Below are positions 7,243 to 16,116 of a DNA stretch of 64,000 nt, one piece after another. The first letter of the stretch is position 1. Each line of letters opens with the position of its first letter. The notes under the pieces were generated by a model, which worked only from the letters and a program-made list of their open reading frames with translations, was not told the origin of the DNA and searched no databases. A program made the position numbers and the translations under genes. Source of the DNA: Polaribacter glomeratus (lineage in GTDB: Bacteria > Bacteroidota > Bacteroidia > Flavobacteriales > Flavobacteriaceae); contig NZ_MSCM01000001.1 of assembly GCF_002954665.1 (NCBI RefSeq), positions 1,562,836 to 1,626,835 on the forward strand, written 5' to 3'.

Positions 7243-9677
7243 TATTTTAATGCTTTTTTAAACGTAAGATATTCTTCATTTTTAGGCTGCTTTAAAAGAA
7301 TACTATCCAATATTTTAGTTGCTTTTGTTATATTATTCATCGTTTTATATGCTCTCGCCATTTTAAAAGCAACATCATCATTTTTAATTTTATTTTTTAC
7401 AGCCTGTTCTACAATTACTTTAGATTTATCATTTTGTGAAGACCACCAGTACATGTCTAAAAGAGCTAAATAAATATCATCATAATATGGCGATCGTTTT
7501 AAAGCACTTAAAAGTTCTTTCTCAGATTCGTCATACTTAGCATCCCAAGCAAAAGTTCTACCTTTTAAGATTCTTACATCTACATAATTGGGCGATTCTT
7601 TTAAAATATAATTACAAATTAATCTCGCCGTTTCTCTTTCGTTGTTAAATGCCTTTTCTCTTGCCAGCAAAAACTGTTGATCTGGAGTTAAGTTGGCTAT
7701 TAATTCTTTTAATTTAGAAATTTCTTCGGGTGTAAACTTAATTTGCGCTACAACTGCGGCATCTCTATTTTTAGGGTAAATTTTATCATTTTTAGTAACA
7801 TAAGCGTTCAAACTTTTAAACTCGTTAAAAAACCCTGTAATTTCTTCTAAAGTCTTATCATCAGAAATTTTATACGTATTAAGGTCTTCTTTTATTTTAA
7901 AAAGTATCCCATCCGAATACATATATTCTTTGTACACAAAATCGTTTATACTACCTTTATAGCGCATTAATGGTATTTTATGAATATTTCTGAATGCTTT
8001 TGAGGTATCAATACCTTCGCCAATCCAAGCCGTTTCTTTTGGCAAACTAACATTATAATTCTTACTCAAAAAAGCTAACATTGTTGGCGTAAAATCAAAA
8101 TGAGAATTGATAGATTTCATTTTTGCTGGCTTTTTTAACATAGGACTGTAAATGAAAAAAGGAACATTAAATCTACATAATTTATCTTTTTGGGCAATAG
8201 GAATTAATCGATGATCACCGGTAATTATAAAAATAGTATTGTTATATTCAGGTCGTTTTTTATACGCTTCCATAAACATTTTAATACTTGCATCCGCATA
8301 TAAAATACTTGCAAAAATATCCTTATTAATGGTTACATCTCTTGCTGTAGCTTTTATTTTTTCTGATGCGTTTAGAACGCTATCTACTTTTATTAAATAC
8401 TCTTTTTTAAGCGGAAAATCAAAAGGTTCGTGGATGGTTAATGTTGCTATTAAATCGAGCCTTGGTGTTTTAATTTCATCTAAAGTAGCTAAGGTTTTTG
8501 TAAAAATTTCAAAGTCGGAATATCCCCATGAAAAACCATTTGATCCGTTAATCGATTTAGGAAAAGAAGATTCATCATATTTATTTTCATCAATAATATT
8601 TTCTACTCCGTTGTATTCTAAAAAGTTTATTTTCTTGTCAAAACTAGATTGATCACCAGAAAAGAAAGAGGTTGAATATCCGTTATTTTTTAAAATACTA
8701 AATAATGAAATATGTGTTGGCGTTTCTTCTATTTCTAAAAATCCTTTTTCGCCAAAAGGTAAAGAACCAAATAAAGACGGAAGTGCCCCAAATGTTCTAC
8801 CAGTATTGCTTAAAAAATTATCCCAATAAAGCGACTTCGGTATTAGAGAGTTTAAATAAGGGGTAAAACCACTATAATTTCTTTCACCAACAAACTCAGA
8901 TCCTAAACCTTCAACTAAGATTACAACTATATTTGGTTTTTCTGTTCCTGTATTAAATAATGGACCTAAAACGTCTGGTATTGCTTCGGATGGTTTTAAA
9001 AACGGATATTCGTTATTCCCATCCATTTTCATCGCTTTAACTTCCGTTTTTTCTAACTGAAACTGAATAATGTCCGTAGTAAAATAATATAATTTATTTT
9101 GATATATAACATCAGAAAAACCTGGTAAAGCAAACTTTACAATGATAACCGCAAGCGTTGCACCCATAAATATTCTACCCGAATATTTAAAAAATATCGA
9201 TTTTCTAAGAAAAAAACAGCTCGCTAAAAATAATAAAGGAAAAATTAAAAAAGGTAAAAAAGAAATGATAGATGTACTTTCTGATGCTGTTACCGTTATG
9301 TAAATATCATTTAAAGAGTAGCCTAATAAATCTGCTCCTAGATTTAATAAAGTTGTTAAGCTATATTTTGTTAACGTAAACTCAATAATAACTAAAAGAA
9401 CAAAAAAGACTTTTATAATTGTTCTTGGTAATTTTTTCTTCTTTTTTGCTATTAAATAGTAAACTGGAAAAAAAATGATAAAAATAAAGAGTACTGTAAA
9501 AAAGTGATTTAAAAACTTTAAACCTATATATTTAGGTATGTTTTCGATTTCTTTTCCACTTAAAAGGGTTGCGCTTAATTCATATAAACTTATCAACCAA
9601 AAAGTTAACATTAAAGAAAAACAGATTAACACATATCTACTAATCTTCTTATTCATTTTATTATTATAATTTTTCAT
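7242..9677 (-). CDS. LtaS-like membrane phosphotransferase fused to C-terminal TPRs
   Basis: 811 residues. Five membrane spans lie in residues about 12-185. An alkaline-phosphatase/sulfatase-fold domain occupies about 247-600: 'PNIVVILVEGLGSEF' with metal ligand Glu256, 'NTGRTFGALPS' with nucleophile Thr295 in the LtaS position, and 'ITGDHR' with ligands Asp488 and His489. After residue about 670 come three or four TPRs (for example YVDVRILKGRTFAWDAKYDE), not normal in LtaS/MdoB/OpgB proteins. LtaS-class enzymes move phosphoglycerol or similar groups onto glycans in the periplasm; here decoration of an exported polymer is the natural inference, with the TPRs docking the neighbouring YaiO protein. 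A second possible start is Met8. Confidence 0.85.
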   Translation of the reverse strand: MKNYNNKMNKKISRYVLICFSLMLTFWLISLYELSATLLSGKEIENIPKYIGLKFLNHFFTVLFIFIIFFPVYYLIAKKKKKLPRTIIKVFFVLLVIIEFTLTKYSLTTLLNLGADLLGYSLNDIYITVTASESTSIISFLPFLIFPLLFLASCFFLRKSIFFKYSGRIFMGATLAVIIVKFALPGFSDVIYQNKLYYFTTDIIQFQLEKTEVKAMKMDGNNEYPFLKPSEAIPDVLGPLFNTGTEKPNIVVILVEGLGSEFVGERNYSGFTPYLNSLIPKSLYWDNFLSNTGRTFGALPSLFGSLPFGEKGFLEIEETPTHISLFSILKNNGYSTSFFSGDQSSFDKKINFLEYNGVENIIDENKYDESSFPKSINGSNGFSWGYSDFEIFTKTLATLDEIKTPRLDLIATLTIHEPFDFPLKKEYLIKVDSVLNASEKIKATARDVTINKDIFASILYADASIKMFMEAYKKRPEYNNTIFIITGDHRLIPIAQKDKLCRFNVPFFIYSPMLKKPAKMKSINSHFDFTPTMLAFLSKNYNVSLPKETAWIGEGIDTSKAFRNIHKIPLMRYKGSINDFVYKEYMYSDGILFKIKEDLNTYKISDDKTLEEITGFFNEFKSLNAYVTKNDKIYPKNRDAAVVAQIKFTPEEISKLKELIANLTPDQQFLLAREKAFNNERETARLICNYILKESPNYVDVRILKGRTFAWDAKYDESEKELLSALKRSPYYDDIYLALLDMYWWSSQNDKSKVIVEQAVKNKIKNDDVAFKMARAYKTMNNITKATKILDSILLKQPKNEEYLTFKKALK

Positions 9678-9736
9678 TTTAAATTAGGGGTAAAATTATT
9701 ATTATTTCTTTTATTCTATTTTAAGTATTGTTTTGA

Positions 9737-11173
9737 TTATTCTGTTTTTGATAAACCTTTTCTTACCATGACTCCCCATTTTTTATTTTTATTAAAATAG
9801 TAATCATAATTACCTCTTATAGCTGCATATAAGACAAGAGGATGTAATATTAAAGGTTCTAAAAATACGGTTAAAACGAGTTTAATACCAATTCCTTTTT
9901 TCTCGTATTGATGATAAGTAAATTCTTCTGTAAAAATAGCTACAAAAGAAAACAGTAATGAAAAAAGATACGCAAGTAAAAAAAGACCAACTACAAAGCT
10001 CCAACTTAGTTCTTGATAAAAATAAAGAAAAATAAAATAAAGCATGCCTGTAACTTCTATCAACGGCGCCATTCTTTCAAAAATAAACCAATACGGAAAA
10101 CTCAATAAACCTAGAATTCTATACTTTGGGTTTAGCGCTATTTTTCTGTGCATTTTAAGCGTTTCTATGGTTCCTCTTGTCCATCTATTTCTTTGTGAAA
10201 TAATGATTTTTCTGTTATCGGGTGCTTCCGTCCAACATAACGGATCAGGTATGTAAGCTACCTTATATTTTAGATTCTGTTCTTCCATATATTTCCTCAT
10301 TCTAACAATGATTTCCATATCCTCTCCAACCGTTTTTGTGTCATAACCACCAACTTGTATGGCTATTTCCTTATCAAACAAACCAAAAGCACCAGAAATT
10401 ACAAGCAATCCATTTAATCTAGCCCAAGCCATTCTGCCTAATAAAAAAGACCTCAAGTATTCTAGTATCTGTGCTCTTTCTAACCATTTATCCGGAAAAT
10501 TTACTTGTAATAATTTCCCGTTTTCAATTTTACAAGAATTCGCAATTCTAATAACTCCGCCAGAGGCTATTACTTTTCTATCGGTATATTCTAAAAACGG
10601 TTTTACCATTCGCTGCAAAGAATCTTCTAGTAACAAACAATCAACGTCTATACAAGCAATATATCTACTTTGACTAATGTTTATGCCACAATTTAAGGCA
10701 TCGGCCTTGCCGCCATTTTCTTTGTCAACTACTATTAATTTATCAAAAGCAGGGTTTTTAGATTTAAAAACTCCTGCTCTTAAATCTTGAGTGGGCACTT
10801 TATAATCGATTAAATATTCTACTCTTTCTAAGTCATAGGCTATTATAAGTTTTTCTAAACTATCATCTTTGCTGCCATCGTTAACAATAATAACATCGTA
10901 ATTTACATAATGTGTAGACAAAAGAGACCTTACATTTTCAACAATGTTTAGACTTTCATTGTAAGCAGGTGCAATAATAGAAATAGATGGAGCGATTCTT
11001 GAACTAATTAAATCTTTATGATTTACAAAGCTATTTTTTTTTAAATATCTTTTGGTTTCTTTTGATGATAAAAAAGCCAATATGATATAAGACCCAACGA
11101 TTAACACTGTAAATAGCAAGAAAAAATAATGAAACCCTACTAAAATACTTCTTACAATATGATTATAATCCAT
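9737..11173 (-). CDS. Processive family-2 glycosyltransferase (PgaC/IcaA/BcsA-like synthase), locus 1
   Basis: 478 residues: one membrane span near 12-35, catalytic GT-A domain about 60-340, then about four spans to the C-terminus. Motifs in order: 'SIIAPAYNES', 'IVNDGSKDDS' (Asp99), 'DVDCLL' (DxD, metal/UDP), 'GEDMEI' (catalytic ED) and 'QRNRWTRG' (the Q/RxxRW polymer-binding motif of processive synthases). Family knowledge: such enzymes make beta-linked polymers (PNAG, cellulose, hyaluronan) and thread them across the inner membrane; which sugar is used here cannot be told. It overlaps the HEAT gene by 11 bases and lies 59 bases before the LtaS-like gene. Confidence 0.92.
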   Translation of the reverse strand: MDYNHIVRSILVGFHYFFLLFTVLIVGSYIILAFLSSKETKRYLKKNSFVNHKDLISSRIAPSISIIAPAYNESLNIVENVRSLLSTHYVNYDVIIVNDGSKDDSLEKLIIAYDLERVEYLIDYKVPTQDLRAGVFKSKNPAFDKLIVVDKENGGKADALNCGINISQSRYIACIDVDCLLLEDSLQRMVKPFLEYTDRKVIASGGVIRIANSCKIENGKLLQVNFPDKWLERAQILEYLRSFLLGRMAWARLNGLLVISGAFGLFDKEIAIQVGGYDTKTVGEDMEIIVRMRKYMEEQNLKYKVAYIPDPLCWTEAPDNRKIIISQRNRWTRGTIETLKMHRKIALNPKYRILGLLSFPYWFIFERMAPLIEVTGMLYFIFLYFYQELSWSFVVGLFLLAYLFSLLFSFVAIFTEEFTYHQYEKKGIGIKLVLTVFLEPLILHPLVLYAAIRGNYDYYFNKNKKWGVMVRKGLSKTE

Positions 11174-12248
11174 GGCTATAATCTAAAAAGTGAATTATTT
11201 TATTATAAGAATCGTCATCCGCGGTTTTCTCTAATTTGTCGTATATATTTTTATTAATGGCTTTTAGAATTCTAAGCGATTTATGCTTAATCTCAAAATT
11301 AGTGCTACTTATATGATCAATAACAAAAACACTGTCGTTTTCTGTTGCCGTTTTTTCTAGTAAATCAAAAAACGCTAATTTTTCTTTTAATGTAAGTGTA
11401 TCAAATTTATTTTTAAGAATTTCTTTAGCTTCTGCAACTTCAAAATGTGTTAATACTTCTGTTGCCTTTAGCCTAACATCTAAATTTTCATCGGTTAATT
11501 TTTCTAAAAGTATCTCTTTTGTTTCTAATCTATTATACAATTTTACAATGGTTAACATAAATATTACAACATAATCGTTTTCTGATTTCAACCATTTAGT
11601 GATGTCTAAGATTTCATTGTTATCAATTTTTTCTATTTTACGTAGTAATTGAATTTGATCCCATTCTGACAGAGGAAGCTCTAAGTCATCCAAAAAATTT
11701 AACCCTTCATATCCAAACAATTCTATAAAATACAAATGCGCTTCTCTACGAACCTCTTCTCTTGGATGGTTAATGTATTTAGTAATATGATTTTGTGCTT
11801 TTTTTACTCTAAACTGCCTAATATCTCTAATACCAAGCGCTACAATATGCCATTTTTTACTTCTTAATTTTTTGTAGGCAAACTTTAACAAACCAATTTC
11901 ATCATACAATTTACGCATTATGCCAATCATATTACCAGAAATTTCATTGGTTAATTTTATAAAAGTTTTAATAATTATTTTTCTTTTATACTTGCTAGAT
12001 AATCCTTTTTTAAAGTGTCTAATAATTCTAATTTGACTTTTACTTAGCGCTGTTGCTTCTTCTTCTGAGTACAGAAATTCAATTAACAGCTTTTCTATAA
12101 TATTGGTATATTTTATATTCCTGCTTTTTTTAACTCTTATATCATTTCTTAAAACTTTAAGATAAAAAATTAGAATTACGATTACAAAAGAGAGCAATAC
12201 TACAAGTGTCCAAATTATATTTTCTATCAGGGGGAGTTTCATCTGCAT
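11163..12248 (-). CDS. Membrane-anchored HEAT-repeat protein, locus 1
   Basis: 361 residues. One N-terminal membrane span (about 9-32) leaves a cytoplasmic body of paired helices with HEAT-type repeats, clearest at 'DENLDVRLKATEVLTHF' and 'NHPREEVRREAHLYFIELF'-like segments. It is clearly paralogous to the protein at 53820-54947: both share 'F-x-D-D-x-E-x-x-L-(S/T)-x-W-D-(Q/E)-I' and 'EILLEKL-D'. In both loci it directly precedes the GT2 synthase, with an 11-base overlap here, so it is probably an obligate synthase partner, perhaps replacing the PgaD or PilZ regulatory subunit of other systems. That role is inference. Confidence 0.85.
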   Translation of the reverse strand: MQMKLPLIENIIWTLVVLLSFVIVILIFYLKVLRNDIRVKKSRNIKYTNIIEKLLIEFLYSEEEATALSKSQIRIIRHFKKGLSSKYKRKIIIKTFIKLTNEISGNMIGIMRKLYDEIGLLKFAYKKLRSKKWHIVALGIRDIRQFRVKKAQNHITKYINHPREEVRREAHLYFIELFGYEGLNFLDDLELPLSEWDQIQLLRKIEKIDNNEILDITKWLKSENDYVVIFMLTIVKLYNRLETKEILLEKLTDENLDVRLKATEVLTHFEVAEAKEILKNKFDTLTLKEKLAFFDLLEKTATENDSVFVIDHISSTNFEIKHKSLRILKAINKNIYDKLEKTADDDSYNKIIHFLDYSHGL

Positions 12249-12265
12249 ACGAATTTTAAAACTAT

Positions 12266-12634
12266 TTAGAGAAACATTCTTCGAACTCTAATAGACAGTT
12301 CATTAGGACTTAAAGGTTTACTCATAAAATCATTAGCTCCTAAATTAAAAGCATTTAAAACCATTTCTTCTTGACCCGATGAAGAAAAGACTAAAATTGG
12401 TATTTTACTTTTAAGCTTGTTTCTAACATGACTAATAACCTCTAGACCACTAACATAATCCATCATTACATCTGTTAAAATTAAATCAGGATTTTCAGCT
12501 TCTATTAACTCAATAGCTTCCATTCCGTTTTTAGCCATTAATAGCTCATATCCATCTTTTTCTAAACGGAATTTTAACAAAAGCGATAAAACAGAATTAT
12601 CTTCTGCTAAAACAATTTTCTTTTTTTCAATCAT
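12266..12634 (-). CDS. CheY-type single-domain response regulator
   Basis: 122 residues, a complete receiver domain with no output domain. Acid pocket 'LAEDNS' (Glu11, Asp12), phosphoacceptor Asp55 in 'LILTDVMM', Ser84/Ser85 in the Thr position ('VFSSSG'), and Lys106 in 'MSKPLS'. It is the first gene of the minus-strand polysaccharide operon, 17 bases before the HEAT gene, so phosphorylation probably switches polymer synthesis through protein contact rather than transcription. The divergent Hpt gene 150 bases away is a likely phosphate donor or relay. No cognate sensor kinase is in the window. Confidence 0.92.
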   Translation of the reverse strand: MIEKKKIVLAEDNSVLSLLLKFRLEKDGYELLMAKNGMEAIELIEAENPDLILTDVMMDYVSGLEVISHVRNKLKSKIPILVFSSSGQEEMVLNAFNLGANDFMSKPLSPNELSIRVRRMFL

Positions 12635-12784
12635 AATAATTTAAGGAGTAAATATTTTTTTAAAAAAAATACCTTTTATTATTTCAAATTTAATAAAAAT
12701 ATCAAACAAAAGGTAACTTCAAGTTTTTATTTATCTTTACAAAAATTTTAAATATAATATTATTCCCCTAATTTACTAAAAAAT

Positions 12785-13159
12785 ATGGATATTCAAAAAG
12801 TTTTAATTAGCAACGTTGTTGATTTATCTTCATTAAAAGAATACTTTGCTTCGGATAAAGATTCATTAATTCAACTTATTGGTGTTTATTTATCTGATAC
12901 TGCTCCTAGAATTGATATTTTAGAAGAAAGTTTAACTAAAGTTGATTATGTTTCTGTAAAATCTATTTGCCATTTTTTAAAATCTTCTCTAGGTTTAATG
13001 GGTGTTAGATGTTTAGACGAAATTGCGACACTAGAAAAACTAGCACAAAACAATGAACCAGAAGACGTTATAAAAGAAAGATTAAATTATGTACTCCCTA
13101 TTTGTAGAGAAAGTATTATTGAATATAGATTGATTTTAGATGGTTTAGAAGAACTTTAA
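12785..13159 (+). CDS. Histidine phosphotransfer (Hpt) domain protein
   Basis: 124 residues, all helical, the size of a free-standing Hpt module. The phosphorylated His is His63 in 'CHFLKSSLGLMG', matching the HxLKSS(S/A) signature. Divergently transcribed from the CheY-like regulator with a 150-base shared region; a -7-like TATCTTTA sits about 50 bases before the ATG. It most likely passes phosphoryl groups between a hybrid kinase encoded elsewhere and the adjacent regulator (inference from adjacency). Confidence 0.88.
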   Translation: MDIQKVLISNVVDLSSLKEYFASDKDSLIQLIGVYLSDTAPRIDILEESLTKVDYVSVKSICHFLKSSLGLMGVRCLDEIATLEKLAQNNEPEDVIKERLNYVLPICRESIIEYRLILDGLEEL

Positions 13160-13164
13160 TTTTC

Positions 13165-13172
13165 TAAATTTG
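13165..13172 (+). promoter_or_regulatory. -7 box TAAATTTG four bases before the ATG
   Basis: Matches the Bacteroidetes -7 element TAnnTTTG exactly. Only four bases separate it from the start codon of the FAD-dependent gene, so transcription would begin at or next to the A of ATG. Confidence 0.6.
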
Positions 13173-13176
13173 CCAA

Positions 13177-14733
13177 ATGATTAAAGACCTACAACTTCGT
13201 GTAAATTTAATAGAAGAACTTACAGAAAACATACTTTTGTACAAAGCTTCTAAACAACTTAGTGTTGATGCCGCAGAAATTTCTGCTGTAAAAGTTCTAA
13301 GAAAATCTATTGATGCACGTAAAAAAGAAATCATCTTTAATTATAAAGTAGCAGTTTATATAAACGAGCAAATACCAGAAAAATCTGATTATATTTTTGA
13401 TTACAAAGATGTTTCTAAAGCCAAAGAAGTTCATATTATTGGTTTTGGCCCAGCTGGTATGTATGCCGCTTTGCGATGTATCGAATTAGGTTACAAACCA
13501 ATCGTTTTAGAAAGAGGTAAAAATGTTCAAAATCGTAGAAGAGATATAAAAGCAATAAATCGAGATCACATTGTTCATGAAGATTCTAATTATTGTTTTG
13601 GTGAAGGCGGTGCTGGAACGTATTCTGATGGAAAACTCTACACCAGAAGTTTAAAGCGTGGTGATGTGCGACGTATTTTTGAAAACCTAGTTTTTCATGG
13701 TGCAACAGAACAAATTTTAATAGATGCGCATCCTCATATTGGTACTAATAAATTACCAAAAATAATTGAAAACATTCGTGAAAACATTTTAAAATTTGGT
13801 GGCGAAATTCATTTTGAAACAAGGGTAGTAGATTTTATAATTAAAAAGAATAAATTACAAGCAATTCAGCTTCATAACGGAACAGAAATGGCTGTAAATT
13901 CAGTTATTTTAGCAACAGGTCATTCTGCTAGAGATATTTACGAACTGTTACATAAAAAGAAAATTGCGCTAAAAGCAAAATCTTTTGCAATGGGCGTTCG
14001 TGTAGAACATCCGCAGGAAATTATAGATCAAATTCAATACCATTGTTCTGGTGAAAGAGATGAATTATTACCAGCCGCAGCCTATAGTTTAGTGCAACAA
14101 GTACAAAATAGAGGCGTATATTCTTTTTGCATGTGTCCTGGAGGGTTTATCGTCCCTGCTGCAACGGCAAGTGGCGAAGTGGTGGTAAACGGTATGTCTC
14201 CTTCTAAAAGAAATAATAAATTTGCCAACTCGGGTATTGTTGTTGAATTAGACATTGACAAAGATTTTAAAAAATACGAAAAATTTGGTGCTTTAAAAGG
14301 ATTAGAATTTCAAAAAGATTTAGAAAGAATTTCTTTTTTAGCTGGCGGAAGAACGCAAGCTGCACCAGCCCAAAGATTGGTAGATTTTGTTGATGGTAAA
14401 ATTTCATCAGATTTAAATGATTGTTCTTATCAACCAGGCTTAATTTCTGCTCCGCTTCATTCTTTATTACCAAAAATAATAGGTGGCAGATTGCGAAAAG
14501 GTTTTGCTGCATTTGGTCAAAAAATGCATGGATATTATACAAACGAAGCAAATATTATTGGTGTAGAATCTAGAACTTCGTCCCCAATCAACATCCCAAG
14601 AAAAGAAAATTTAGAACATCCAGAAATTGAAGGATTATTTCCTTGTGGAGAAGGCGGTGGTTATGCTGGTGGTATTGTTTCTGCAGCAATGGATGGAGAA
14701 CGTTGTGCTGAGGCTGCAATTGCAAGCTTATAA
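13177..14733 (+). CDS. FAD-dependent oxidoreductase (COG2509 'FAD-dependent dehydrogenase')
   Basis: 518 residues. The first 85 residues form a small alpha/beta domain, then the dinucleotide-binding loop 'IIGFGPAGMYAALRC' at about 90. Further family segments: 'GEGGAGTYSDGKLYTR', 'HPHIGTNKLP', 'ILATGHSARD' and the C-terminal 'FPCGEGGGYAGGIVSAAMDG', which closes the FAD site. This family is related to geranylgeranyl-reductase/HI0933-like flavoproteins; the physiological substrate is unknown. Single gene with its own leaderless-type promoter. Confidence 0.88.
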   Translation: MIKDLQLRVNLIEELTENILLYKASKQLSVDAAEISAVKVLRKSIDARKKEIIFNYKVAVYINEQIPEKSDYIFDYKDVSKAKEVHIIGFGPAGMYAALRCIELGYKPIVLERGKNVQNRRRDIKAINRDHIVHEDSNYCFGEGGAGTYSDGKLYTRSLKRGDVRRIFENLVFHGATEQILIDAHPHIGTNKLPKIIENIRENILKFGGEIHFETRVVDFIIKKNKLQAIQLHNGTEMAVNSVILATGHSARDIYELLHKKKIALKAKSFAMGVRVEHPQEIIDQIQYHCSGERDELLPAAAYSLVQQVQNRGVYSFCMCPGGFIVPAATASGEVVVNGMSPSKRNNKFANSGIVVELDIDKDFKKYEKFGALKGLEFQKDLERISFLAGGRTQAAPAQRLVDFVDGKISSDLNDCSYQPGLISAPLHSLLPKIIGGRLRKGFAAFGQKMHGYYTNEANIIGVESRTSSPINIPRKENLEHPEIEGLFPCGEGGGYAGGIVSAAMDGERCAEAAIASL

Positions 14734-14774
14734 ATATTTATTGATACTTTGGATGTTAAGTCAAAAACTATAAC

Positions 14775-14782
14775 TAATTTTA
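14775..14782 (+). promoter_or_regulatory. Candidate -7 box TAATTTTA upstream of the rimK operon
   Basis: TAATTTTA differs from TAnnTTTG only in the last base and lies 20 bases before the first ATG of the operon; a TTTG at 14748-14751 could be the -33 element although the spacing (23 bases) is longer than usual. Confidence 0.4.
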
Positions 14783-14802
14783 CGGCCATTTAATTTACAT
14801 AC

Positions 14803-15240
14803 ATGAAAACTACCATTGGTAGAAGTGATAAAGCTGATTTTCCTGAGTTACATCTACTAGATATTGATATTAAAATAGATTCTGGTGCATACACTTCGTC
14901 TATACATTGCTCTAATATTGAAGAAATTGAGATTAACGGTGAAAGTTTAATTAGGTTTACATTATTAGACCCAGAACATGATTTTTACAATAATAAAGAA
15001 TTTTCAACTAAAAACTATTCATCAAAAATGGTAAAAAGTTCTAATGGAATTTCAGTAGAAAGGTTTTTAGTACAAACCGAAATTATAATTTTCAATGAAA
15101 CCTTCCCTATTCACTTAACATTAAGCGAGCGTAAAGACATGACTTTCCCTATACTTTTAGGTAGAAAGTTTTTAAATAAAAAATTTGTGATAGATACTGC
15201 GAAGAAGAATCTATCCTTTAAATTAAAAAATATAAAATAA
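14803..15240 (+). CDS. RimB-type retropepsin-like protein ('ATP-dependent zinc protease' family, PF05618)
   Basis: 145 residues, full length for the family. 'KIDSGAYTSSIHC' near residue 27 is the D-[ST]-G-A aspartic-protease-like active site, and 'FPILLGRKFL' near the C-terminus is the paired psi-loop strand. The historical name 'ATP-dependent zinc protease' is a misnomer; the fold is retropepsin-like. In Pseudomonas RimB works with RimK on poly-glutamylation of ribosomal protein S6. Here its stop codon abuts the rimK ATG with no gap, supporting the same partnership. Confidence 0.85.
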   Translation: MKTTIGRSDKADFPELHLLDIDIKIDSGAYTSSIHCSNIEEIEINGESLIRFTLLDPEHDFYNNKEFSTKNYSSKMVKSSNGISVERFLVQTEIIIFNETFPIHLTLSERKDMTFPILLGRKFLNKKFVIDTAKKNLSFKLKNIK

Positions 15241-16116
15241 ATGAGAATTGTAATTTTATCTAGAAATCCGAAACTGTATTCAACAAGAAGATTGGTGGAA
15301 GCTGCAATAAAAAGAAAACATGAAGTTTTTGTTGTAGACCATTTAAAATGCAATATCGAAATTGAAAAAAAATCTCCAAAAATATTTTATAAAGGAGAAT
15401 ATATTACAAATATAGATGCCATCATTCCAAGAATAGGAGCTTCTGTAACCTTTTATGGTACTGCCGTTATTAGACAATTTGAAATGATGAAAGTTTTTAC
15501 TGCGGTTAGCTCTCAAGCATTGGTTAGATCTAGAGACAAATTAAGCAGTTTACAAATATTGGCAAGAGCTGGTGTTGGTTTGCCTAAAACTGTTTTTACA
15601 AATTACACAAAAGATGTAGAACATGTTGTAGATTCTGTTGGTGGTGCACCTTTAGTTTTAAAACTATTAGAAGGTACGCAAGGTTTAGGGGTTGTCTTGG
15701 CAGAAACAAAAAATGCAGCTACTTCTGTTTTAGAAGCATTTAATGGTTTAGGAGCTAGAGTAATTGCACAAGAATTTATTAAAGAAGCTGGCGGCGCAGA
15801 TATTAGAGCTTTTGTAGTAGATGGTAAAGTTGTTGGAGCAATGAAACGTCAAGGAAAAGAAGGTGAATTTCGTTCTAATTTACATAGAGGCGGAAACGCA
15901 ACGATCATAGAGTTAACCGACGATGAAGAAAGAACTGCTTTAAAAGCAACCAAAGCGATGGGCTTAGGAGTTGCTGGCGTAGATATGTTACAATCTTCTA
16001 AAGGACCATTGGTTTTAGAAGTAAACTCTTCTCCTGGTCTAGAAGGTATTGAGGTTGCAACTGGTAAAAATATTGCAAAAGAAATTATTAGATACTTAGA
16101 AATCCATGTCGAATAA
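15241..16116 (+). CDS. rimK: Ribosomal protein S6--L-glutamate ligase RimK (ATP-grasp)
   Basis: 291 residues, full length. Central ATP-grasp with '[14 protein letters not shown]' (lid start), '[19 protein letters not shown]' (nucleotide-binding strand and loop), '[19 protein letters not shown]', and the Mg-ligand strand '[17 protein letters not shown]' (Glu/Asn pair). RimK adds glutamates to the C-terminus of S6, altering ribosome behaviour. Second gene of a three-gene operon, overlapping the next by 11 bases. Confidence 0.93.
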   Translation: MRIVILSRNPKLYSTRRLVEAAIKRKHEVFVVDHLKCNIEIEKKSPKIFYKGEYITNIDAIIPRIGASVTFYGTAVIRQFEMMKVFTAVSSQALVRSRDKLSSLQILARAGVGLPKTVFTNYTKDVEHVVDSVGGAPLVLKLLEGTQGLGVVLAETKNAATSVLEAFNGLGARVIAQEFIKEAGGADIRAFVVDGKVVGAMKRQGKEGEFRSNLHRGGNATIIELTDDEERTALKATKAMGLGVAGVDMLQSSKGPLVLEVNSSPGLEGIEVATGKNIAKEIIRYLEIHVE

